Origin: Vulcanimicrobiota bacterium
GTDB lineage: Bacteria > Vulcanimicrobiota > Vulcanimicrobiia > Vulcanimicrobiales > Vulcanimicrobiaceae
Length of the DNA stretch: 64,000 bases
Assembly (NCBI GenBank): GCA_019232905.1
Contig: JAFANA010000097.1
Span: 1-64,000 of the forward strand
Reading direction: 5' to 3'
Of this stretch, positions 43,481 to 51,244 are shown in pieces (position 1 is the stretch's first letter; every line of letters begins with the position of its first letter). The notes beneath the pieces were generated by a model that did no database searches, was not told where the DNA came from, and saw only the letters and a program-made list of their open reading frames with translations. A program made the translations under genes and the position numbers.

Positions 43481-44551
43481 ATGAGCCTCCTTTTCTCGCC
43501 CATTACGCTGCGCGATATGGAGTTCGAAAATCGCGTCGTCGTCTCGCCGATGTGCCAGTACTCGTCCGAGGACGGCAACGCCAACGATTGGCACGTCGTC
43601 AATCTCGGTCACTACGCGATCTCCGGCCCGGCGCTTGCGTTTTTCGAAGCGACGGCGGTCAGTCCGGAAGCGCGCATCACCGACCAGGATCTCGGGTTGT
43701 ACTCCGACTCGAATCAAGAGGCGATGGCACGCGTGGTCGCATTCATTCGGCGTTGGACGCGCGCCAAAATCGGCGTGCAGCTTGCGCATGCCGGACGCAA
43801 AGCGTCGACGCTTCCGCCGTGGGAGGGCGGTAACGCTGCGCCGGCGGAGCGCGCATATCAAACGTTCGCTCCCTCCGCGATCCCGTATGCACCCGATTGG
43901 CATACGCCGGCCGCGCTTGATGAAGCGGGGTTGCGCAAAGTCCGTGATGACTTCGTACGCACGACGAAGCGCTGCATCGATCTCGGGATCGATGCAATCG
44001 AAGTGCATTTTGCGCACGGATACCTCGGCCACCAGTTTCTCTCGCCGCTGACCAATCATCGCACCGACGCGTACGGCGGCTCGCTCGAGAATCGAATGCG
44101 TTTCCCGTTAGAGCTGTTTGACGCGGTGCGGGCGGTGTGGCCCGAAGGCCGCCCGCTGGGCGTTCGTATCTCCGCGACGGACTGGGCCGAAGGTGGTTGG
44201 GATCTCGAGCAATCGACTGCGTTCGTCGCCGAAACGAAAAAACGCGGGTGCGATTTTGCCGACGTGTCCAGCGGTGGCCTCGTGCCGCATCAAAAAATCA
44301 CCGTCGGCCCCGGCTATCAAGTGCCGTTTTCCGCGCACATCAAACGTGCAACCGGCATGCCGACCATGACCGTGGGCATGATCAGCGATCCGCGACAAGC
44401 CGAAACCATTCTGCGCAGCGGTCAGGCCGATTTCGTCGAACTCGCGCGCGGCTTTATTCGCGCGCCGAACTGGACGTGGGATGCCGCCGACCTGCTCGGC
44501 GGTGACGCGTTCGTTCCACAGCAATATCAGCGTGGACGAACGCGCCATTAG
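43481..44551 (+). CDS. Old yellow enzyme (YqjM-like NADH:flavin oxidoreductase)
   Basis: This 356-aa TIM-barrel flavoenzyme begins FSPITLRDMEFENRVVVSPMCQYSSEDG, containing the YqjM-type Cys in SPMCQYS. It has GVQLAHAGRKAS, the substrate-binding EVHFAHGYLGHQFLSPLTNHRTDAYGG and RPLGVRISATDW. OYEs reduce activated C=C bonds with NAD(P)H via FMN. The start is taken as ATG 43481, matching the homologous N terminus; ATG 43451 is the alternative. Confidence 0.92.
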   Translation: MSLLFSPITLRDMEFENRVVVSPMCQYSSEDGNANDWHVVNLGHYAISGPALAFFEATAVSPEARITDQDLGLYSDSNQEAMARVVAFIRRWTRAKIGVQLAHAGRKASTLPPWEGGNAAPAERAYQTFAPSAIPYAPDWHTPAALDEAGLRKVRDDFVRTTKRCIDLGIDAIEVHFAHGYLGHQFLSPLTNHRTDAYGGSLENRMRFPLELFDAVRAVWPEGRPLGVRISATDWAEGGWDLEQSTAFVAETKKRGCDFADVSSGGLVPHQKITVGPGYQVPFSAHIKRATGMPTMTVGMISDPRQAETILRSGQADFVELARGFIRAPNWTWDAADLLGGDAFVPQQYQRGRTRH

Positions 44552-44559
44552 CCTGTGCG

Positions 44560-44850
44560 CTAACCGGGTCTCTCTTGAGAATCTCCGGTAAACATCCCGG
44601 ATACAACGAGTACCGTCAGAAAGACGATCAGGACCGCAGCGGGGGATGCGATTGCGGTGACCATCGCCGTTTCCCGCTGCTTTTCACGTAACTCCTCACG
44701 ATCGGCGCTTTCGGTTGTCGGTCTCGCCGGTGCAACGACCGGCGGCAACGCCGAGAGCGTATTCCCAAGCCACGCGCCGCTCACGAAGCACGCGATAACG
44801 AAAACCGCTGCAACCAGCCATAAGACGCGTGAAAGACGTACGGCCTTCAT
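44560..44850 (-). CDS. Small two-helix membrane protein
   Basis: This 96-aa protein has two membrane helices (VLWLVAAVFVIACFVSGAWLG; TAIASPAAVLIVFLTVLVVSG) flanking a charged loop of ~35 residues (ESADREELREKQRET). The family is unrecognised. ATG 44850 overlaps the LCP gene stop (ATGA), so it belongs to that operon and may assist envelope assembly; that is inference. Confidence 0.68.
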   Translation of the reverse strand: MKAVRLSRVLWLVAAVFVIACFVSGAWLGNTLSALPPVVAPARPTTESADREELREKQRETAMVTAIASPAAVLIVFLTVLVVSGMFTGDSQERPG

Positions 44851-45968
44851 TCTTCGTCGGGAGCTAGATCGGCGCCGATCACGAGCGTCGTCGCTTTCGC
44901 TGGTTTGAGTGAGACTGCAAAGGTTTTCGAGAGCGAATGTGCCGCAAGCGTTCCGCCCGTCACGAAACTCGACGCGCGCGCGGGTTGATCGACGAACGTC
45001 GGCACGTTCCATCCCGCGCCGCGCAGCGCTCCGATCAGCGTCTTGTCGAACTCGGTGTTGCCGGTGGCATTCGCGACGACGACTTCGTCGGGCGGCGGTT
45101 GCACTTTCGAGAAGAGCAGTGTGCCGATGAGCGACGCCCAGCGCTGATCCGCAAAGACCACCGATGCATCGCCGACCCATCCCGGTTTGCTCGGCAGCGT
45201 AAAGCTCCGGATGTTGTCGTCAGGGACGTTGCGGTAGATTTCGAGCAGCGCCGCCAGCTGCTGATCGCCGAGCGACGTTTTGACGTCTTTACGCGCGAAC
45301 TGCAGAATGCGCGGCAATTTCGCCCAGTTCTGCGGCTGGCTCAGTTCGGCCATGAGCAGTTTGAGCACTTGTTGCTGACGGTGCACGCGCCCGAAGTCGG
45401 ATGCCGCATCGTGCCGGAACCGCATGTAGCCGACGACCTGGCTGCCGGTGAGATACTGTTCACCCTTTTTCAAATGGATGTGCAGATCGCCGTAATTGTC
45501 GTCGTAATCCATGTCCTCATCGACGTTCACGTTCAAGCCGCCCATGGCGTCGACAATTTGCGCCGCGCCCTCCGGCTGAATTGCGACCGTCGCGTCGATC
45601 GGAACCCCGCCGAGCAGCTTGCTCACCACGGCGGTCGTGGTTTTCGCACCGCCGAACGCATATGCAGCGTTGATTTTGTCGTGCCCGTCACGGGGAATCG
45701 GCACCCACGTGTCGCGCGGGATCGACACGAGCGTCGCGGTGCGGCGGTCGACGTCGAGATGCGCGAGAATAATGGTGTCGGTCGTATTTTCGTCGTCCTG
45801 ATAGCCGAGCAGCAAGATGTTGAGTTGGTTTTGTCCGAACGCGGTCTGCGCGGAATGCTCGGCGATTTGCTGTTGCACGGGTTGACGGAAGATGAAGAAG
45901 CCTGCGACCGCGGCGACTGCGGCCAGCGCCGCGAAGCCCGCGGCGCGAAGCCACTGCTTGGAAACCAT
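44847..45968 (-). CDS. LytR-CpsA-Psr (LCP) family protein
   Basis: This 373-aa protein has one N-terminal transmembrane helix, then an LCP catalytic domain (ILLLGYQDDENTTDTIILAHLDVDRRTATLVSIPRDTW, HDKINAAYAFGG, VVGYMRFRHDAASDFGRVHRQQQVL) whose Asp/Arg residues bind polyprenyl pyrophosphate. A C-terminal LytR_C domain (EVVVANATGNTEFDK) follows. LCP enzymes ligate glycopolymers to peptidoglycan or other acceptors; in a diderm the acceptor is unclear. Its stop overlaps the small membrane protein start. Confidence 0.9.
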   Translation of the reverse strand: MVSKQWLRAAGFAALAAVAAVAGFFIFRQPVQQQIAEHSAQTAFGQNQLNILLLGYQDDENTTDTIILAHLDVDRRTATLVSIPRDTWVPIPRDGHDKINAAYAFGGAKTTTAVVSKLLGGVPIDATVAIQPEGAAQIVDAMGGLNVNVDEDMDYDDNYGDLHIHLKKGEQYLTGSQVVGYMRFRHDAASDFGRVHRQQQVLKLLMAELSQPQNWAKLPRILQFARKDVKTSLGDQQLAALLEIYRNVPDDNIRSFTLPSKPGWVGDASVVFADQRWASLIGTLLFSKVQPPPDEVVVANATGNTEFDKTLIGALRGAGWNVPTFVDQPARASSFVTGGTLAAHSLSKTFAVSLKPAKATTLVIGADLAPDEE

Positions 45969-46003
45969 ATGGGAACTCCTACGCTAAAAGGTGGTTGTTT
46001 GGA

Positions 46004-46645
46004 TTAGCGAGCGTAGGAAGGCGGCGCGCGTCCGCCGGCCGTGGAGAGCTCGGGAGCGAGTTGCTTTCGCACGACGACGAGCAGGCGCCGGACGATCACC
46101 GTAACCGCATCGTTGCGCGTCAGGATCGCGCGAATGATCTTTACGACGCGCAGTGTTGCCCATGCGAGCTCGTGCATCACGGCGGTTGCAACAAAGAAAG
46201 CGACGACGCACATAAGCGCGTGTACCGCGAGTGCGATGACCGCGGGCGCGCCGAGCCACACGAGTCCGCCGAGCGGATGTCCCGCGACGACGACCTGCTC
46301 GATGGTCTCCATGGAATACAACACGAGGAGCTGCGTCGCAAACGTCAACGGCAAAAGCGTGGCCGCACGCGAACGCAGCGCACTATCCCAGCGGCGCAGC
46401 CGCTCTTTCATCGTTTCCCGATCGGCGTCCACGTTCACGTTTATGCGCAAACCGATGTGAATCGCAAGCGCAACGAGCCCAATCGCCAGCGCCGGAAGCA
46501 CGTCGAGATTGCTGTGATCGGTGTAGCTTCCGTGCCCGAACGCGCCCGCATTTGACGCCGCTTCCAGTAACGGGTCCGCAACGGCGGCCGAGATGACGGC
46601 AACCGCGAGGGAAAACCAGAACCGGACGGAGCGAACGAAGGACAC
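46004..46645 (-). CDS. Integral membrane protein, unknown function
   Basis: This 213-aa protein has about four membrane helices (FWFSLAVAVISAAVADPLL; VLPALAIGLVALAIHIGL; TFATQLLVLYSME; APAVIALAVHALMCVVAFFVATAV). I do not recognise the family. Transcribed leftward ahead of the LCP gene (36-bp gap), it may share its promoter. A GC-rich His-poor cytoplasmic tail follows the last helix. Confidence 0.65.
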   Translation of the reverse strand: MSFVRSVRFWFSLAVAVISAAVADPLLEAASNAGAFGHGSYTDHSNLDVLPALAIGLVALAIHIGLRINVNVDADRETMKERLRRWDSALRSRAATLLPLTFATQLLVLYSMETIEQVVVAGHPLGGLVWLGAPAVIALAVHALMCVVAFFVATAVMHELAWATLRVVKIIRAILTRNDAVTVIVRRLLVVVRKQLAPELSTAGGRAPPSYAR

Positions 46646-46710
46646 GGCATCTGGCCCCTTAAGCGGTCCGGGGGCGAGGTCCTTGAACGCAGCCGCATAA
46701 GTGAGGAAGA

Positions 46711-47424
46711 ATGACGACGGCGGACTTTGTCGTTCGTGTGCTCCTTGCGCTCGCGCTCGGCATCCTCATCGGCGTCGAACGGCAGTGGCGCCAACGCGGG
46801 GCGGGGCTGCGAACGAACGCGCTGGTATCGCTCGGCGCCGCCCTCTTTTCGTCACTCTCGATTCTGCTCGACGGCGGCAATCCGACGCAAATCGCCGCCT
46901 ACATCGTCTCCGGAACCGGTTTTCTCGCCGGCGCCGTCATCTTCAAAGAGAACTTCAGCGTACGCGGACTCAACACGGCCGCGACGCTTTGGGCAACGGC
47001 TGCAGTCGGTACGCTGGTTGGTTCCGGCTTCTATCTCGATGCAACGATCGGCGCCGTTGCGATTCTCGCAACGAACATCGTGTTGCGTCCGATCGTGCAG
47101 CGCATCAACCGCCAGCCGTTCGAACAGACGGAGTTGAGCCGTGAATTCGTTATTCGCGTCACGTGCGACGCCAGTAAAGAATCGAGCGTGCGTGCGCTGC
47201 TGCTCGCGCGTATCCGCGAGACACCGCAGGTCGTTTTGCGGGCCATAGAGAGCCGGAATCTCGATGAGGGCGAGGTTGAAGTCGTTGCGACCGTTGTCGC
47301 TGCCGCGCATGCCGAACTCGATTTGGAGCGCATCGTCGGGCGCATGAGTTTGGAGCGCGCGATCCTCGCAGCCAGTTGGCGCGCCGGCGAATTGACGAGT
47401 TCGCAAGACGAAAGCGAGGAATAA
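46711..47424 (+). CDS. MgtC/SapB-family membrane protein
   Basis: This 237-aa protein has the MgtC signature: VLLALALGILIGVERQWRQRGAGLRTNALVSLGAALFSSLS, followed by IAAYIVSGTGFLAGAVIFKENFSVRGLNTAATLWATAAVG, about five helices, and a cytosolic ACT-like C-terminal domain (FVIRVTCDASKESSVRALLL). MgtC proteins support growth at low Mg2+. It lies just upstream of the M-box riboswitch, so the whole neighbourhood looks dedicated to magnesium. Confidence 0.88.
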   Translation: MTTADFVVRVLLALALGILIGVERQWRQRGAGLRTNALVSLGAALFSSLSILLDGGNPTQIAAYIVSGTGFLAGAVIFKENFSVRGLNTAATLWATAAVGTLVGSGFYLDATIGAVAILATNIVLRPIVQRINRQPFEQTELSREFVIRVTCDASKESSVRALLLARIRETPQVVLRAIESRNLDEGEVEVVATVVAAAHAELDLERIVGRMSLERAILAASWRAGELTSSQDESEE

Positions 47425-47439
47425 GGCTTGACTCAACGC

Positions 47440-47645
47440 GTATGATGAATGTGGATTCCTCGTTAGGTGAGGCGTCTGCACGAGAACAAGCCGCTGCCCG
47501 GAAAGGTCGAGAGACCCCAATGGGTTACCAGGCACCGTCGAATCAAGGCGGTACCTAACGCGGCTGACCGGAGCAACCGGTCTACGGCGTGCAGTGCTAA
47601 AACTCGACGTTGAGGGGAACTCCGGGCCGCTAAGGCCTCGGAAGT
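47440..47645 (+). promoter_or_regulatory. M-box (ykoK-leader) Mg2+ riboswitch
   Basis: The conserved M-box segments appear in order: CGTTAGGTGAGGC at 47461-47473, CTGCCC at 47494-47499, CCCCAATGGGTTACCAGG at 47515-47532, ACCTAACG at 47553-47560 (pairing with CGTTAGGT), and CAGTGCTAAAACTC at 47592-47605. M-boxes fold when Mg2+ is plentiful and stop transcription. A terminator with a T-run stands 8 bases downstream. The first gene downstream is an Nramp-family transporter. Confidence 0.88.
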
Positions 47646-47652
47646 CTTATCG

Positions 47653-47687
47653 ACTGTCGCGCGCGAGGAGCCGTGACAGTTTTTTTA
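47653..47687 (+). terminator. Terminator of the M-box expression platform
   Basis: ACTGTC (47653-47658) pairs with GACAGT (47675-47680), followed by seven or more T's. It matches a riboswitch terminator that forms when Mg2+ is bound. Confidence 0.75.
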
Positions 47688-47702
47688 TTTGTGCATTTGG
47701 GG

Positions 47703-47884
47703 GCCCCGCCGTAGCGGGGGGCGCGCAGCTGCGATAGCAGCGGAGTGCCTTTCAAACAAACGGGGTCCCCAAAGTGCGAAGCACTTTGGGGGAGCCCCGC
47801 CATAGCGGGGGGCGCGCAGCTGCGATAGCAGCGGAGTGCCTTTCAAACAAACGGGGTCCCCAAAGTGCGAAGCACTTTGGGGGA
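47703..47884. repeat. Two tandem copies of a 91-bp REP-like palindromic repeat
   Basis: Units 47703-47793 and 47794-47884 are almost identical (one visible difference, G/A at 47711/47802). Each contains three hairpins: GCCCCGCC/GGCGGGGC-like, GCTGCGATAGCAGC, and CCCCAAAGTGC-GAA-GCACTTTGGGG (47767-47791 and 47858-47882, perfect 11-bp stems). The GCGAAGC apex is a known very stable mini-hairpin. Related sequence recurs inside the tRNA-Leu intron at 40051-40078. Confidence 0.9.
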
Positions 47885-47972
47885 GAGGGGGTGATGAACG
47901 TGGACGATGGTCCGAGTCGATTATGCAAGCCGGTTTTAACAAGCCGTGATTTGACTGCGCCCGTCCATAGGG
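47884..47972 (+). promoter_or_regulatory. Candidate structured leader RNA, copy 1 (upstream of Nramp 1)
   Basis: Shares blocks TGGACGATGG, CCGAGTCGA, ATGCA, GCCGG, AAGCCGT and GCGCCCGT with copy 2 at 49471-49572. The closing stem is 47900-47906 (GTGGACG) with 47962-47968 (CGTCCAT). The inner hairpin is CGGTTT at 47931-47936 with AAGCCG at 47941-47946. It does not match any riboswitch class I know. Confidence 0.6.
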
Positions 47973-48007
47973 TGCGATATCACTAGAATCCACTGGGGTA
48001 CTGTGCC

Positions 48008-48139
48008 ATGAACAAAATGCTGGCATTCTTCTTTCGCCGTCCGAACGAGACGGCTCACGATGACACCTTGCGTGCCGGAGCGGACGTCCGCCACGGCTGC
48101 GTAAGCCCGTACATCGCCATGCTGCCGCGAGTCGACTAG
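48008..48139 (+). CDS. Possible 43-aa leader peptide before Nramp 1
   Basis: ATG 48008 opens a 43-codon frame (MNKMLAFFFRRPNETAHDD at the start) ending in TAG at 48137-48139, a single base before the Nramp ATG. GGGG at 47995-47998 is a weak ribosome-binding site. There is no export signal or known domain. The tight coupling to the transporter gene suggests a translated upstream frame that controls it, but it could be chance. No comparable frame precedes Nramp 2. Confidence 0.45.
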   Translation: MNKMLAFFFRRPNETAHDDTLRAGADVRHGCVSPYIAMLPRVD

Positions 48140-48140
48140 T

Positions 48141-49454
48141 ATGGCCGCCACGCGCGCACTTCCGCAAATCCCAATCTGGCGCCGCATCGCAATCTTTCTC
48201 TCAATTGTGGGCCCGGGCATCATCACTGCGAACGCCGACAACGACGTCGGCGGTGTATTGACCTATTCGCAGGCAGGTGCTCAATTCGGATACGGGCTTC
48301 TGTGGCTCTTGGTTCCCGTTACGATCGCGTTGATCGTAACGCAAGAGATGTGCGCGCGCATGGGCGCAGTTACGGGAAAGGGCCTCGCCGATCTCATTCG
48401 TGAGAACTTCGGCGTTAAAGTGACCTTTTGGGTCTTGGTTCTCTTCGTAATTTGCGACCTCGGAAATACGGCAACCGAGTTTGCCGGCGTTGCATCGGTC
48501 GCGCCGATTTTTGCCGGCTTCGGTCATCTCAATCCCGGCTTAGTCAAAGTCGCCATGGTCGCAGGCGCCGCGGCGTTCGTCTACATCATGGTGACGAAGG
48601 GAAACTATAAGGTCGTCGAGCGCGTCTTTTTCGTGTTCTGTTCGATCTACCTGACGTACGTGGTCAGCGCGATACTCGTCCATCCGAATTGGAAGGACGT
48701 CGTCTACCAGACGATTTTCCCGCACTTCTCGGCGTCGAAAGCCTATCTGTTAATGATCATCGCGGTCATCGGAACGACGATCTCGCCGTGGATGCAGTTC
48801 TACATTCAGGCGGCGGTCGTCGATAAAGGCGTTCGCGAAGAGAACTATGCGGATTCACGGATCGACGTCGTAACGGGCGCGCTGATCACCGATATCATTG
48901 CGTTCTTTATCATCGTATCGTGCGCGGCGACGATTTTCATCCACAATTTGCACGTGCCCGCCGCACATCAGATTCAGGTGAACGATGCGAGCGATGTTGC
49001 GGTTGCATTGCAGCCGCTTGCCGGGAAATTCGCCTCGCTGCTCTTTGCGCTCGGGCTGCTCAACGCCGCAATCTTCACGGCTTCGATTCTCCCGCTCTCG
49101 ACCGCATATTACGTCTGTGAAGCGTTCGGCTTCGAGCGGGGCGTGGATCATCGCTTCACGGATGCTCCGATCTTCTACACGCTCTATCTGTCGCTGATCG
49201 TGATCGGAGCCGGCGTCGTCATCATTCCGAATGCGCCGCTGCTCGCGATCATTTTCTACTCGCAGGTGCTCAACGGTGTCTTGCTTCCCGTAGTCCTGGT
49301 CTTGATGCTCTTGCTGATCAATAATCCGCGCATCATGGGCACCTGGACGAACGGAAGTGTCTTCAACGCGATCGCCTGGATCACAGTCGTCGTCGTCGCG
49401 CTGCTCACAGGCATCTCGACGATCCAATTAATCTTCCCATCACTGGGAAGCTAA
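48141..49454 (+). CDS. Nramp-family divalent-metal transporter 1 (divergent, probable Mg2+ type)
   Basis: This 437-aa protein has 11 membrane helices. Helix 1 reads SIVGPGIITANADNDVGG instead of the canonical DPGN motif, and helix 6 reads VIGTTISPWMQFYIQ where classical Nramps have a metal-binding Met followed by Pro-His. The Asp of helix 1 is kept. Loss of the thioether ligand is known from Nramp branches that transport harder ions such as Mg2+. Together with an M-box riboswitch and an MgtC gene upstream, Mg2+ import is the best inference. Mn2+ or another metal is not excluded. Confidence 0.87.
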   Translation: MAATRALPQIPIWRRIAIFLSIVGPGIITANADNDVGGVLTYSQAGAQFGYGLLWLLVPVTIALIVTQEMCARMGAVTGKGLADLIRENFGVKVTFWVLVLFVICDLGNTATEFAGVASVAPIFAGFGHLNPGLVKVAMVAGAAAFVYIMVTKGNYKVVERVFFVFCSIYLTYVVSAILVHPNWKDVVYQTIFPHFSASKAYLLMIIAVIGTTISPWMQFYIQAAVVDKGVREENYADSRIDVVTGALITDIIAFFIIVSCAATIFIHNLHVPAAHQIQVNDASDVAVALQPLAGKFASLLFALGLLNAAIFTASILPLSTAYYVCEAFGFERGVDHRFTDAPIFYTLYLSLIVIGAGVVIIPNAPLLAIIFYSQVLNGVLLPVVLVLMLLLINNPRIMGTWTNGSVFNAIAWITVVVVALLTGISTIQLIFPSLGS

Positions 49455-49470
49455 ACCTGAACGTTATTTA

Positions 49471-49572
49471 GAGAGAGGAGGTGAGGAGTCCGCATGGACG
49501 ATGGGCCGAGTCGAATTGACGATGCAGCCGGCTTAGATAAGCCGTTCCTTCAACGCGCCCGTTTGTGCGGCG
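49471..49572 (+). promoter_or_regulatory. Candidate structured leader RNA, copy 2 (upstream of Nramp 2)
   Basis: Second copy of the motif at 47884-47972. The closing stem is 49490-49500 (CCGCATGGACG) with 49560-49570 (CGTTTGTGCGG), 11 bp including wobbles. The inner hairpin is CGGCTT at 49529-49534 with AAGCCG at 49539-49544 (a perfect 6-bp stem; copy 1 has T-G at one position). Differences between copies mostly keep pairing. Confidence 0.6.
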
Positions 49573-49607
49573 CAATTACGCATTTGTTTTAGGAGTTTTT
49601 ATCTGCC

Positions 49608-51230
49608 ATGATTCGGGCGGAACAACGGATGACCGCGCGTCTCGACGCCATGCACACGGGCGATATTCGAGGCGCACTCGGAACGATCAAGAGCGGTGAT
49701 ATCGCGCCGCGCAAAGGACTGTGGGCGAAGCTCGTCACGTTTCTTGCTATTCTCGGACCCGGCCTCATCGTGATGGTCGGCGACAACGACGCCGGCGCGT
49801 TCGGAACGTATACGCAAGCCGGCCAAAACTACGGAACGTCGCTGCTGTGGACGATGCTGCTGCTCGTTCCGGTGCTCTACATCAACCAAGAAATGGTCTT
49901 GCGGCTCGGTGCCGTGAGCGGCGTCGGGCACGCTCGGCTCATTCTCGAGCGCTTCGGGAAATTCTGGGGCGCATTCAGCGTCATCGATCTCTTCATTCTC
50001 AACGCGCTTACGATCGTCACGGAATTTATCGGCGTGAGTCTTGCTGCGGACTTCTTCGGAATTCCGAAATTGCTCGGGGTCGCCGTTGCCGCGGCGCTCG
50101 TGATGTTCGCCGTGACGACGGGAAGTTTTCGCCGTTTCGAACGCTTCGCGATTGTTCTCTGCATCGGCAGTTTGTTGCTCGTTCCGGTCTTGATCGCAGT
50201 GCATGCGCCCGTCGGTCAGAGCGTGCATGATTTCTTCATTCCGAATCTTCCGAAGGGCGACTTGAGCGTCATCATGCTGCTCATCATCGGAATCGTCGGG
50301 ACGACCGTTGCTCCGTGGCAGCTTTTCTTTCATCAAAGCTACGTGATCGACAAGCGCATTACGCCGCGTTTTATCCGCTACGAGCGCTGGGATCTCGTCG
50401 TCGGCATCGCGTTCGTCTTGATCGGTGCGATTGCCATGATTTCGTTCGCTGCCGCCACGTTCGCCGGGCATCCGGAATTCGGAAATTTCGCCGACGCCGG
50501 TCAAGTCGCAGCGGGAATTGCAAAATACGTCGGACACGTTCCGGCAACGCTCTTCGCGATTGCATTGGTCGATGCGTCGATCATCGGTGCTGCTGCAGTC
50601 GGTCTCTCGACCGCCTATGCCATCGGCGATGTCATGTCATACCGTCACTCGCTACACCGCGGCGTGGCCGACGCGCCCCAATTCTATGCGGTCTACTTCG
50701 GCCTGATCGCCGTCGCCGCGGCAATCGTGCTCATTCCCGGAAGCCCGCTCGGGCTTTTGACGAACGCCGTGCAAGTGCTCGCCGGCGTGTTGCTGCCCAG
50801 CGCTACGGTGTTTCTACTTTTACTTTCGAACGATCGCGCGGTGCTCGGTCCCTGGGCAAACGGCCGTTGGGTCAATGCCGCGACGGCGCTCGTGATCGGC
50901 GCGCTCGTGATGCTGTCGGTTATCCTGACCGCCTCGGTTCTCTTCCCGTCCTTCGGAACCACGCAGATCGTGTGGACGCTTGCGCTCGGCTCCCTTGCCG
51001 CCGTGGCAGCAGCGGTAGGAAGCGCTATCATGCATCGTGATCCGGAAGAACCAGTCGACCGCGCAACGAAGCTCGCGTGGCAGATGCCGCCGCTTGACGA
51101 GTTACCGAAAGCGTTCCTAACGCCCCTTAATCGTCTCTGGCTCATCGTGTTGCGGTTGTATCTGATCGGCGCGGTTGCGCTCGTCGTTATTCGCGTCACA
51201 CAAATCGCACTTCGACACGGATCGCTCTAA
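49608..51230 (+). CDS. Nramp-family divalent-metal transporter 2 (divergent)
   Basis: This 540-aa protein has a ~35-residue soluble N-terminal extension, then LGPGLIVMVGDNDAGAFGTY in helix 1 and GIVGTTVAPWQLFFHQSYV in helix 6, again without DPGN and with Ala in place of the metal-binding Met. A C-terminal extension adds a cytosolic segment (HRDPEEPVDRATKLAWQMPPL) and one more helix. TTTTAGGAG precedes ATG 49608. It is followed 14 bp later by an outer-membrane barrel gene, so the pair may move metal across both membranes. Confidence 0.87.
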   Translation: MIRAEQRMTARLDAMHTGDIRGALGTIKSGDIAPRKGLWAKLVTFLAILGPGLIVMVGDNDAGAFGTYTQAGQNYGTSLLWTMLLLVPVLYINQEMVLRLGAVSGVGHARLILERFGKFWGAFSVIDLFILNALTIVTEFIGVSLAADFFGIPKLLGVAVAAALVMFAVTTGSFRRFERFAIVLCIGSLLLVPVLIAVHAPVGQSVHDFFIPNLPKGDLSVIMLLIIGIVGTTVAPWQLFFHQSYVIDKRITPRFIRYERWDLVVGIAFVLIGAIAMISFAAATFAGHPEFGNFADAGQVAAGIAKYVGHVPATLFAIALVDASIIGAAAVGLSTAYAIGDVMSYRHSLHRGVADAPQFYAVYFGLIAVAAAIVLIPGSPLGLLTNAVQVLAGVLLPSATVFLLLLSNDRAVLGPWANGRWVNAATALVIGALVMLSVILTASVLFPSFGTTQIVWTLALGSLAAVAAAVGSAIMHRDPEEPVDRATKLAWQMPPLDELPKAFLTPLNRLWLIVLRLYLIGAVALVVIRVTQIALRHGSL

Positions 51231-51244
51231 GAAGAAGAAGACGA

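Noticed and set aside
47703-47884. CRISPR array
   Set aside because: Only two tandem 91-bp units with no distinct spacers and no cas genes.
47685-48167. Leftward protein over the REP repeats and leader
   Set aside because: The frame exists only because the repeats are GC-rich; it has no ribosome-binding site or domain and lies antisense to structured RNA elements.
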